From the NCBI GenBank assembly GCA_949358305.1, contig OX442315.1:22160427-22224426 (forward strand): a stretch of 64,000 nt of DNA. Reading direction: 5' to 3'. Below are positions 54,865 to 64,000 of this stretch, piece by piece. The notes below the pieces were generated by a model that was not told the DNA's origin, made no database searches, and saw only the letters and a list, made by a program, of their open reading frames with translations. Position numbers and translations under genes: made by a program. Each line of letters begins with the position of its first letter. Position 1 is the stretch's first letter. Source of the DNA: Strigamia acuminata (Eukaryota; Arthropoda; Chilopoda; Geophilomorpha; Linotaeniidae).

Positions 54865-54878
54865 GTAACCATAGAAAC
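54865..54878 (+). promoter_or_regulatory. RFX X-box upstream of LRRC27
   Basis: GTAACCATAGAAAC is a full match to the RFX X-box pattern GTNRCC, 2 bp spacer, RGNAAC. It lies 70 bp upstream of the LRRC27 start, the usual distance for X-boxes of ciliary genes. Confidence 0.65.
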
Positions 54879-54947
54879 GGACGACGCTAAGCAGCGGCCA
54901 TTGTCAATGGTAAGGTTTAAATCTAATCCGGTGTGTTTTAATTGGGC

Positions 54948-57900
54948 ATGAATGAAGAACAGCACCCCAACGTACAAAACGTCGAAGATGCTGGCGCAGA
55001 TCTCTCTAACATCGGCACAGAAGATGAGATTGTATTAGACTGGAACCAACTAAGCAGAAAATCAAACAGCGCAGAAAGCGGTTTGGCAGAAAGCGATGAC
55101 TTAGGAATTATTTGGGACCAATTTTCTCCTTTGGGCAAAAATCTAAAGACCATTGACTGCGCCGACGATGTTAGTGCTTTGCAACTATCCGGTGATGTAT
55201 CTTGCTCCGAATTTAATTCGGAATGCCCTACATCTTTCTCCGATTCCGACGAAGAAAATTTTTGTATGGACTTTGATGATGCACGAAGGTGCGAAACAAT
55301 TACGGAAGAAGATGACGATAATATAAGTAAGATAACGTCAGGTCCAGGAACTAACAGGGAGAAGACAAATACTGATGAATGGACTGTGTGTGAAAAGAGG
55401 TCATGCAGTGAAGTTTCATTACGGGCAGACAACAGTGTAAGTTCATCGGTTGATCTTAATTCCCCTGGGATTACTGAAGAGACGTCCCATGATGCAAGGA
55501 AGATTGGAGCATGTCTTTTGAAGTTAGAAGAAAGCCTACAACTGAGCAGAATGGAATTAACAGTGATACCTGAAGCTTTATTACAACTAAACCATTTAGA
55601 AGTGAGCATTTGATGTTTGTGCTGTGGCAAATTATGTTTATTTGTGTTAAATTATGCATCATCTGCTGCTGTTTACATATTAAGGAAGAAAAAAATGCTT
55701 AGTGTTAAACTCTCCTAATTTTTCTTGGTTTTGTAGAAGTTTGTAGCTATTTTAAATTCTTAGAATTTGTGGGCTTTTTAGTATTCATAGGACAACTCCA
55801 CAAACTGTTCAATTGGGCCCTTGATTTGGTTGTGTTGTGTATAAAAAAAATCATGTTACTAGTAAGCGTGAAAAAAAAGAATAAGGAAAAAGGGGACAAA
55901 TTCGATTTTTTTTTGCTTCAACATACGGGAGGTAATTTAATATTTTGTTCCTTTTCCCGCATTTGCACTTTGCTTTCAAGTCGTGCTGAAATCGCCAAGT
56001 TGGACGTTACTGCCGACACTCCATTTTTTTTCAATTAAAGTACAGGTACGAGTACGATATAATACATTTTTTTTTTGTATTTTTTTTTTATTATATCGGA
56101 CAAAAAATATTACACACAAAGTTACATTTTGAAATTTTTTGTTGACTTTTTAAAATCTATTTTTCTTTCTTGATTCAAAAAGCGAGATAGATGTGACTAG
56201 AAAGCTTTCACGAGGGGTTGACAGCTTCCACTTATCATGTTTGTGTTTAGCGAACGTGCCCTGTCCTTTCAGAAAAATCATTTTTTTTGTATTTGCGAGT
56301 TTGCATTTTCCATTGAAAAGGACATCTACCATGCATTTTCGACCGTTTTTTCACATACAAAATTCAAGAAGGTATTCTACATATACCATATCAAAATAAA
56401 CGAAATAAAAATACTAAAGCGAGAATTTTATCAGATTTTAAGACTTTATATTTTTTCTCGTTTTTCTAGTCTGCAAAACTTAGATATATTTCTGTCAACA
56501 AATCGAAATGTCTACTGCTCGTTTTAAATCCTCTGTCATCCAAAAAGCAGATTTATTCTGCATTTCGTAAACTAGAATTTCCTAAAGCCTTTTACTATAC
56601 GATAAAAAAACACGACAACAAGAAACATTAATAGCAAAAGATATATTTTATAATATTTTATTTTATTTTAGGTTTTATACCTCAGCAACAACGAAATCAC
56701 TTCTCTTCCCACACATTTCTTCACAAGTTTACCAATGCTTCGATGGTTGGACTTGCGCCACAATCAACTGCAGTGTTTACCTAGGAACATAGGCGAACAC
56801 TACAATTTGACCACTTTGCTGCTAGAAGGAAATCGATTGACGATTTTACCACCTGAGCTTGGTAAGGGGAGGAAAGAATTAATTACTAAGCTATGGCTGA
56901 GCAATTTATGGACATTGGTGCAAGCAGTCTCAAATTTTGATCTGATTACTTCATTTTGGCATTTACTGCCTACACAGGATTACTACCAAAGCTCAGAGGA
57001 CTCAATATCAGAAATAATCCCTTAGTTGATCCACCAGAAAACATACTTAAATTGGGTCTCCATGGAATATTGCATTATCTTCGCCAGAAGGTCAGTGTAT
57101 TTAATGAGCATGCGGAAGGTCTTGACTATGCGGGTGAGTTGATATAATAATTTAATTTTTTTTTATTTAGATAAAACTAAAATTTTAATCATAATTGTAA
57201 CAGGAATAAAGGATCGATGTCCACCTTCTGTAATTAAGTCAGCATCATACAACAAACTATGCAAAACTAAAAAGTAAAATACAGAAGAAAAAGAAAATGC
57301 TATTTCGTCTAAAATAGAATGCTAACATAAATTTTTAAATTAGAAATGAAATTCTGAAGAAACCACGTTCTTTAATACCGTACGAGTTGGGCGCTGAATA
57401 CCATGGGATTTCGAAAGAAATTTTGACAGCTCGTGCAGATCAGTATGAAGCACAGCTTTCATTGAGATTACATCAAGATCAAATTAATACAGTCCTACAA
57501 CATATAAAGTAAAATAGTTGAAAATAAGTTTCTAGTTTAATTACATTTTTATTTTTTATTTTTTTTCTAAAGTTGTCATTTACGTATAACATTAAAACAA
57601 AAATAATCAATTTAGGAGCGAAGTTGCTTTAAAAACTTGGCGGCACAAAGCACGTATCGAGCAACTGGAAGCAGCTGAGAGTGGTGAATGTAGTAAGTTG
57701 CAGCATGTTTAAAGTTTACTGAATATTACATGTTTTATGAGTGAATAGGTTAGTGAGTTATAAAGTAAGAATGATAATACAATATTAAATAGAATTAGCT
57801 ATCTACCTCAACGTTTGTCAGTTGAATAGATGGAATTACAAAGCGAGCAAACGGAGATTCTATGAATCAATTATGCTCCCAACAGAAAGTCTAAGACAGA

Positions 57901-59589
57901 AAAAAAGAGAACCTACCATATAATATTATTTGGACTTCCAAACTAATGACTTTTTTATTGAAAAAAAATTTGTTCCAGAAAATAGAACTTTCTTAATTTG
58001 TAACTTTGTATACCAGGTGTGCCAAATACAACTGCAAATGCTCCTTATGCTATTGATGAAAACTGCCTTGTGATGATGTCTAGGATTCAGCTACAAAATG
58101 TAAGTTACATATAATATGCATGTATTTAAATTTGTATGTTTTTCTTGCTTGTTTCCTCCATCAAGTAAATAAATAAAAGCGCACATCGTCTTGTGTAAGA
58201 AAAAAAATGCAAATTGTACTTGGGGTTGTTAACTTTCGAGTTTCGCTCATCTTGTTACATCGATTTTTGAAAAATCGTTAAAAGTGGGTTAAAAATTTGA
58301 TGGAAAATCAAAAGGAAAAAGGTAACAGGGACTGAAGCTGCAAAGGAAAGTCATACTGACAATTGTATATGTGTGTGCTCAAAATTCTGTGCAGAGGGAC
58401 CCATTATTGTTTAAATTACATTAATATTTAAAAAATTTAACTGACCCGGAAACATTCGTTGGAAAGCCTCAGCTCGAGAAAGTGCTCCACACCCGAAGTC
58501 TCTAGGTCAAATTACAACTCTGGGCAACCCCATTTGAATTCATTATGTAGTATTTTACCGAATTAACAACATGGCCATCTAATTCTCTTTAACTTTTCAC
58601 CCCGCAAAGCAAAACGGCCGAAATTAATTGGGTAGAAAAATGAACTTCAGTTTGATTGTGCACAAGTCAAAAAATTAAAAATTAAAACTGAAACAAAATT
58701 TTTTTTTAGCCTATCCACCAAATTAATATAATATGTTTAGTATATTTAATATTTATTAATTTTTTGGTTTTCGTATCCCCACAAGTCAAGTCTACGAAGT
58801 AATAAAAAGTGCTAAATTAAAATCATCTTCCGTGTGCCTTCTCATCACGAGAATCAATTAAAAATTAAAATGTCGATAAATGAAAACTAGAGAACAAAAG
58901 ATTTCCATTAAACCCTGTGATCCTGTCAGAAGCAGAGGTTTTCAATTTCGTTTTTCATTTCGTTTTTATTTTTTATTTATGTGCAGAAGGATTATGGTAA
59001 AACATCCAGGCAATATCCGCCACCAATGCCAGGGTACACAGATGCAGTTAGGTGAGTGTTGGATTAAGAAATTTTACATTTAAGTCTAAATAAACTTACG
59101 ATTAAAATAGATGAAACGTTATTATTGTTCAGCGAGTCGGAAATTATTAAGTAGAGCCAATAATCATTACCCTAAATCGATTAACGCCTAATTAATCAAT
59201 AAGTCTTAAGACATAACACTAGCACCTTCTTGCCCTATTGGGAAATCATACCATATAAATTGACCATCTAACACGATGGGCTAATCAACAACATAGTAAA
59301 AAAAATTGTTGGCTAAAGGTTAAGTTACCGATAGAATTTATCGACTTGAGGCAGTCTATATTTTTCAGACGAAGAAAAGAGAGAGATTTGGAACGTCAAA
59401 TATGGCAGCACGTAGAAAAATTACAAGAATCAGCTCAAAACGGATCAGTTGATCTCGACGAGGCAACAGAACAACTCGCTGAAGTAATCATTACTTGTTT
59501 TCAATTACAATTTCAATTCTAACATGTTTTTATACCAGGTTGAACGTTTGCAGAAACAACTGACTGCGTTGTTTCGAACTTTATCATGA
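54948..59589 (+). CDS. LRRC27: Leucine-rich repeat-containing protein 27
   Basis: Ten exons (54948-55601, 56672-56861, 56978-57133, 57204-57273, 57344-57508, 57616-57692, 58017-58099, 58987-59051, 59369-59483, 59539-59589) give 541 residues. The first 190 residues are acidic and probably disordered. Leucine-rich repeats follow: LSRMELTVIPEALLQLNHLE, VLYLSNNEITSLPTHFFTSL, MLRWLDLRHNQLQCLPRNIG, LTTLLLEGNRLTILPPELG and LRGLNIRNNPLVDPPENIL, as in LRRC27. A coiled-coil region then ends with KERDLERQIWQHVEKLQES and LDEATEQLAEVERLQKQL, which matches the C-terminal coiled coil of vertebrate LRRC27. Start chosen as the first in-frame ATG (the frame is open a little further upstream without ATG). The function is little known; the X-box upstream points to cilia or sperm. 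Confidence 0.88.
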
Positions 59590-59657
59590 ACTTTTTATTT
59601 TATTTTACACTTTTGATATGAAATCGTAAAAATTGTATTTAAACTTTGTTAAATTTG

Positions 59658-59663
59658 AATAAA
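59658..59663 (+). terminator. Polyadenylation signal of LRRC27
   Basis: AATAAA 69 bp past the stop codon, followed by an A-rich stretch. Confidence 0.6.
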
Positions 59664-59790
59664 AAAAAATTTTTCTGGTTTAGTTTAGCAAAACTGAATT
59701 CTCTTTATTCATAATTACATTCAAAAATATTAAATTTTCGATAAATTCTATCGGCAATATAAAAATGGCTCTTGTTATCGTATATTCTCT

Positions 59791-59988
59791 TCGTTGAACT
59801 ATAGGTTTGACGATGACAACAAATCGGATTCCAGATCGGATTCCGAGTGCTCTCCGCTTACAGTTATGGAAGAGATCTGTTCGGAAACGGCTGTGCCGAA
59901 CAGATCTCTTCCATAACTGTAACCGGAGAGCACTCGGAATCCGATCTTGAATCCGATTCAATTGTCATCGTCAAACCTATTCCAACGA
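59791..59988. repeat. Long near-perfect hairpin (about 93 bp arms, 11 bp loop)
   Basis: Left arm 59791-59884 and right arm 59896-59988 are inverted copies, more than 90 % complementary by eye, separated by aaacggctgtg. Read outside-in from either end, one frame of each arm gives the same protein-like text (SDSRSDSECSP then TVMEEICS), so the arms appear to be copies of a piece of coding sequence. The two reading frames that overlap here (59680-59961 minus and 59847-60044 plus) are products of the palindrome and are not counted as genes. A hairpin RNA locus or a foldback insertion are both possible. Confidence 0.85.
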
Positions 59989-60733
59989 TCGCTCGCACGT
60001 CGAGGGATAGATTTTCCTGTCTGTTAAATAACCCAAACATTTAACGATATTCCCAGCCTCATTTTCTTCATTATCATCAGTTTTCTCATCCACTTCATCA
60101 CTTTTGGAAGCACTAATCTGCGACAAACATCCCTACCCACAGCCATCTTTGACTGACAAGTGAGAGATTCCTCTCCAATTCAGCAAATTATCCATGAATT
60201 CTTTCGGTCACTTATATCATTGACGGTGACGGACACGTTTCTTTTGTTGGAAATAGCTCGAACCAACAATACAATACAATGATACAACAGGAGTAAATGT
60301 TTACAAGTGGTTTAAATACTAGGGCACTTAGCCATGATTGGCTATTCGTATGACGCGCTTCGTGGACGTTTCATCAACATACGCGTCACGCGCGCGATAC
60401 GTTCACGCGCCTTCCGGCGATGTATCGGCGGCCGTAACACACAATGACCAACAAATTCCCGTCACGGATCGTCAATACTCACACTCAATACACGTTTAAT
60501 TTCACTTGACTTCGATTTCTCTCAATCTGTCCTTCCGAGTTCGAAAACTTCTTCGTTTTTCCTCGCTGATTTTGAATTTTCCTCTCGTGTTCATGGCTAG
60601 TGTCGACGATCGTTGTTTTCCCATTTTTGCGTCGTCTGCGCCTTCTCTTCTCGTCGTGCATTGGGCAAGCTAGAAATCTGGGGCATCACAGTTCTAACTG
60701 CAGCAAAGATGCCGCACTCACTTTCTACAAAAT
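59989..60733. other. Chimeric spacer with coding-like and GC-rich parts
   Basis: On the minus strand, 60042-60121 reads as an open acidic stretch (KSDEVDEKTDDNEENEAGN), coding-like but without start or matching exon. At 60350-60440 the sequence becomes strongly CpG-rich (cgcgtcacgcgcgcg), unlike everything around it. No complete gene or transposase was seen. Confidence 0.5.
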
Positions 60734-61063
60734 CTACAAAAGCGTCTTTTCACTGCCGGCTTCTAAGCAGGGTACTTCACAAGCTAGCAAATGTTTTTCC
60801 GGACTGCCGAGTGCAAGTTCAACTATTCGAACTTGATTCACTAGCTGTGCGAATTCGGCAGGCTCCAAAGAAGCTTGATGGTCACTACCTTTCCAAGTTT
60901 TATCTAGTGTAAAATGCCGCTCTAGAACCTGCGTTGAGATCAATCTTAGGATTAAAAGATTCTAACTAATTATTCGGTGCAATACTTTAGCGCCCAGTGC
61001 AACCGCTGCTAAACTGATCGCTGTTCCAGTTTCATGGCCTGAATAACCAATGGGAATGTCAGG
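60734..61063 (-). pseudogene. NANS: Truncated sialic acid synthase (NANS) fragment
   Basis: The minus strand reads [20 protein letters not shown] then VALGAK (60987-61063 region), a GT-AG intron of about 58 bp (60929-60986 side), and VLERHFTLDKTWKGSDHQAS with LEPAEFAQLV and VELALGSPEKHLLACE (60734-60928). This is the end of the NeuB barrel and the linker of N-acetylneuraminate-9-phosphate synthase, including the invariant HFTLDK and WKGSDH. The N-terminal two thirds and the C-terminal antifreeze-like (SAF) domain are absent; a stop follows the text KTLL. It begins exactly at the junction with a copied HTRA2 exon, so it was broken by rearrangement. The reading frames that remain are intact, which suggests a recent event or a functional copy nearby. 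Confidence 0.8.
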
Positions 61064-61294
61064 AAATCAATCAAACAATTCATTTCGTGTGTTTGAAATA
61101 CAGAATTTGTTTTACCTTTCTTATTTTCTTTATTTTGTTTCAAAAATTCTTCCGCATAATCAGCAGGGATAGCAAAAGAAATTCCTTCAGTTAATTTCAT
61201 AGTATTAATTCCAATTGCTTCACCGTCCTAAAGCAAATTCATAGTAATAATATTTGCTACTTTTTAAAAAAAAATTAATTTCTTACCAAATTAA
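61064..61294 (-). repeat. Duplicate of HTRA2 exon 5 with flanking introns
   Basis: 61064-61294 and 61794-62024 are direct repeats of 231 bp with six differences and no gaps. The copy holds the complete exon 5 (61116-61227, [20 protein letters not shown]) with its acceptor, a changed but usable donor (gtaaaac instead of gtaacac), and parts of both introns. It lies downstream of the HTRA2 stop, so it is not in the normal message. Its lower-coordinate end is fused to the NANS fragment and its upper end to a small aagtta repeat. Confidence 0.93.
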
Positions 61295-61339
61295 AGTTAA
61301 AGTTAAAGTAAAAACAAGCAGTTTCTGGCTTCAAAATGC

Positions 61340-61345
61340 TTTATT
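61340..61345 (-). terminator. Polyadenylation signal of HTRA2
   Basis: TTTATT on the plus strand reads AATAAA on the minus strand, 27 bp beyond the HTRA2 stop codon. It would end the message before the duplicated exon. Confidence 0.55.
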
Positions 61346-61371
61346 TTAGCAGAATCTACAAACAAGAGCTA

Positions 61372-63060
61372 CTATTCGGGCACAACCGTTAATGTAAGTC
61401 GATTTCGCTTTCGTAGAATATTCATATTTAAGTCGTGATTACTGTCCAACGCCTTATTTACGTCCCCAGCAGACATTATCTCTTTTCCATTTATGTGTGT
61501 GATCACATCACCCGGCTGAAGTCCTCCTCTGAGTAAATAAAAAGTTTATTTAAAATATAACTATAAAAAATATAAAATCCAGTATCGCTAAGTTTACTTA
61601 TAAGCAGGCGATCCTACAACGATCTTCCAAATCAGCACCCCGTGAGAAATTTCTTCAGAAAAATCGGTTTGTCTTTGCTGCAATTCGAGTATTAATACTG
61701 GCGAAAGTGCCAACATGGTTATTCCGATGTACCGGCGTTTGGGCGTGCTTGTTGTCGTTGCACCTTTACCAAACCAACTCCATGTTGCTTCAAAAATCAA
61801 TCAAACAATTCATTTCATGTGTTTGAAATACAGAATTTGTGTTACCTTTCTTATTTTCTTCATTTTGTTTCAAAAATTCTTCCGCATAATCAGCAGGGAT
61901 AGCAAAAGAAATTCCTTCAGTTACTTTCATAGTATTAATTCCAATTGCTTCACCGTCCTAAAGCAAATTGATAGTAATAATATTTGCTACTTTTTAAAAA
62001 AAATTTAATTTCTTACCAAATTAATTAACGGTCCACCTGAATTTCCTACCTAAAGATTAGACACAATCAGTTTTAACTGTTTGATTATGTAATTATTAAA
62101 TATTTTACATTAATAGATGCATCTGTTTGGATGTATTCCATGTTTTTATGCCGGAGCCCTAACTCCTTGCTCTCCCTGTGCACTGTGCTTATCACGCCTG
62201 AAGTTATTGTATTACTGAGGGACAAAGGACTTCCCATCGCAACAACCCATTCACCAGGCCTCACTTTCGACGACGCACCGAGTTTCATAACGGGACAATT
62301 TTTCTGTTAAAAAAAATTTGATAGTTATAAATTTGTTAACAGTTCGGTCATTACGCCACGTACACATTGTATCCTCACTGTAGCCAAGTCGGAAACTGAA
62401 TCGATGTCTTCAACAAGACCGTTAAAAACACGTCCATCGTGCAATTTAACAATGACGGATGATCTGTTTGCAACAACGTGAGCATTAGTGAGAATTAAAC
62501 CATCTTCGCGCACGATAAATCCAGATCCATTGGAAACTGGGATCAAACTGCCGGTAAATGGATGCCTAAATCACGAAAATAAAGAAAATAAAGGTTTAAA
62601 AAAAAGAGTAAATTTTAAATTTTCATTATCACCTGCCCATAATCTCCAAATAAACTACAGATGGGGCTGTTTTTTCGACAATATCTGCGATGAAATTAAA
62701 CTGTTCAGATCGGCGTAAAGGCACGGAAGGAACTATTTCTTCAATGTTTATTTTTTCAGGTTCGATTGGTTTAGCAGCCGCAACGCGAAATAAAGATTTG
62801 TTTTTCATTTGATATCCGAGCCACAGTGCCGAGGTAGCTAGGCCGAAAATGCCGAGTTTTTTCCATTTTTGGTTATGATTACTTTTTACTTGAAGATTTG
62901 AAATGTTTCGGTTCCATTTGGAAAATATAACTTGTGCAGGATGATTGTTGAATAGTTTAGACGAAGTGTTATACGGTATAAGGTGATTTAAAGATGATGA
63001 AAATAATTTACGAGTATGCGATAGCGCCATCTTGAATGCATGCTCGTTCAATGAGCTCAT
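61372..63060 (-). CDS. HTRA2: HtrA2/Omi mitochondrial serine protease
   Basis: HtrA2/Omi is a trimeric serine protease of the mitochondrial intermembrane space that controls protein quality and, when released, apoptosis. Seven exons (62633-63060, 62364-62565, 62109-62303, 62017-62049, 61846-61957, 61598-61787, 61372-61528) give 438 residues. A basic presequence ([17 protein letters not shown]) is followed by a membrane segment at 69-85 and the protease domain from [19 protein letters not shown]. The triad is H172 (LTNAHVV), D202 (SDLATVRIQ) and S279 (GNSGGPL). A PDZ domain covers about 330-435 with [16 protein letters not shown]. The position of the human AVPS IAP-binding motif reads IVPS here, but AKPI at 96-99 could act as such a motif if cleaved there. 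The start at 63060 may alternatively be MALSHTRK at 63030. Confidence 0.95.
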
Positions 63061-63710
63061 AGCAGGTTGAGACTGTGACGTATTTTTGTATTTATTTGTA
63101 TTTCTACAATTTTAAATTTGTTTCCAAGGTGGTCCTATGCAATTACATCATAATGTTGTTGTTACATTTTTTTTTTAAATTATTTAAAATTTTTATCTAA
63201 TACTTTTATTTGAAAGGAAATAATAAAAATAAAAATGATTTTTAGCAAAAATATATTGTTCCAGCAGTTGGATCCTTTGATCTAGAAGTAGATCCGAGTT
63301 GATCTTTTCAAAATAAACGGTTTCATCGGATTTGAGATTTGCAAATCAATTATAAATCTCACCACAAACTTGAGACGTTAAAAATTAATTTCCCAATTTG
63401 AAATACTACCGTAGAATAAAAAAATAATAGTGTGAATTACGAATCCCCTAAAAACGTAATCAAATTAAGCATCTCAAAGATTTAGGATCTCGTCTGCTAT
63501 AAAATATGATTTTATCCCAGAATGCAAAGCAGTTTCCTGTCTGCAGTGTCCGTTGCGAGATCTGATAGCAGTGGTCGGTGTTTTCCCTGTCTTGTCAATT
63601 GTTTACAGCTTGGGTCGCCATTCATTGATCCAAGTGTTGTTGTTTCGGTTAGAAATTCCTTCGATATTAATATTTCGTCGTCCATTGGATAGGAAAATTT
63701 GAACAATAAA
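63061..63710. other. Divergent spacer between HTRA2 and the next gene
   Basis: 650 bp between the HTRA2 start (minus) and the start at 63711 (plus). The minus-strand frame at 63512-63796 has no supporting signature. Presumed promoter region. Confidence 0.5.
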
Positions 63711-64000
63711 ATGTCGAGTACCACGAACGTAAGTTTATTAGGTTTAATAAGTATAATCTTTGTAGGCACGTCGTATGCACAACCAGACATGTCCAAGGGC
63801 TAACAGATCAAGGACAAATTAAACATTTTTTGCGCCTCGCAACCAGCGGTTTTACCTATTCGGAATGATTAAATTCGTCGAAAAAAAATCCATATCCACC
63901 TTAAAATTTACGTTAACATTTTGTTTTGTTATTTCAGAAATCGACGACAAGAAAACGTGGAACTGTCACTGCAGGAACTGCAAAACGCAGTGCCACTGAA
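63711..64000 (+). CDS. 5' end of an unidentified gene, cut by the window edge
   Basis: ATG at 63711 (context aaaATGt) opens an 18 bp first coding exon MSSTTN with donor gtaagt at 63729, followed after tatttcag by an exon from 63938 that stays open to the window end: KSTTRKRGTVTAGTAKRSA. The Ser/Thr/Arg-rich N-terminus would suit a nuclear protein head such as a lamin, but 27 residues are too few to decide. The splice phase is zero at both sides. Confidence 0.5.

Larger units (their letters stand above)
50007..54947. other. Divergent upstream region of STK32 and LRRC27
   Basis: About 4.9 kb. The part at 50050-50420 is notably less AT-rich than the rest and is likely the STK32 promoter or leader; the frame through it is not supported as protein. 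An X-box-like GTAGCTTAGCAAC lies at 50501-50513. A tRNA-like A-box lies near 51242, and a 35 bp-period repeat near 51548-51650. The 164-residue frame at 51484-51978 is made largely of that repeat. No gene is seen up to the LRRC27 X-box. Confidence 0.55.

Noticed and set aside
54938-55630. 230-residue minus-strand frame opposite LRRC27 exon 1
   Set aside because: The plus strand joins in phase to leucine-rich repeats and a conserved coiled coil; the minus frame is a shadow.
59680-60044. Two overlapping frames on opposite strands across the hairpin
   Set aside because: Both arise from the palindrome, which repeats the same codons on both strands; neither has splice or start support as a gene.
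60600-60912. Plus-strand frames of 78 and 99 residues
   Set aside because: They lie opposite the NANS-like text, which matches a well-known family on the minus strand.

Overview
The window looks like nuclear DNA from an insect, most plausibly a beetle of the Tribolium type. It is AT-rich and almost every gene is split by GT-AG introns, many only about 45-70 bp long. The proteins read as arthropod versions of conserved animal families. The species is an inference from gene content and intron style. Exon models were assembled by hand from reading phase, splice signals and family conservation.

Left part (1-16.6 kb): the minus strand carries the first ten coding exons of NOP14, a ribosome-assembly protein, running off the left edge. 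After about 4.7 kb without a gene comes a plus-strand two-exon class A biogenic amine receptor (8352-16589) whose 7.1 kb intron splits the first membrane helix.

Middle part (17.5-30.5 kb) is gene-dense. DYNC2I2 (dynein-2 intermediate chain, minus) and a THEG/SPMAP2-type sperm protein (plus) are head to head with 207 bp between start codons and an RFX X-box-like site between them. NOP16 (minus) meets THEG tail to tail. Then come an unrecognised Ser/Pro-rich gene (minus), an ARL9/ARL10-like membrane-anchored GTPase (plus), a compact PX plus three-SH3 protein of the Tks/p47phox class (minus), and a complete TRF-type telomere-binding protein (TRFH domain plus C-terminal telobox Myb, plus strand). 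A decayed piece resembling the TRF Myb exon lies just downstream of it.

Right part: STK32/YANK kinase (minus) spans 17 kb (33004-50006) because of long 5' introns that contain small inverted-repeat elements. After about 4.9 kb without a gene comes LRRC27 (plus, 54948-59589), with a well-formed X-box (GTAACC-AT-AGAAAC) 70 bp upstream of its start. DYNC2I2, THEG and LRRC27 therefore form a likely cilium/sperm-flagellum set under RFX control.

The most rearranged stretch is 59.79-61.29 kb, between LRRC27 and the mitochondrial protease HTRA2 (minus, 61372-63060). It holds a long near-perfect hairpin whose arms look derived from coding sequence, a GC-rich stretch, a truncated sialic acid synthase (NANS) fragment that still keeps a small intron, and a 231 bp, about 97 % identical copy of HTRA2 exon 5 with its flanking introns, joined directly to the NANS fragment. 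A new plus-strand gene begins at 63711 and leaves the window.
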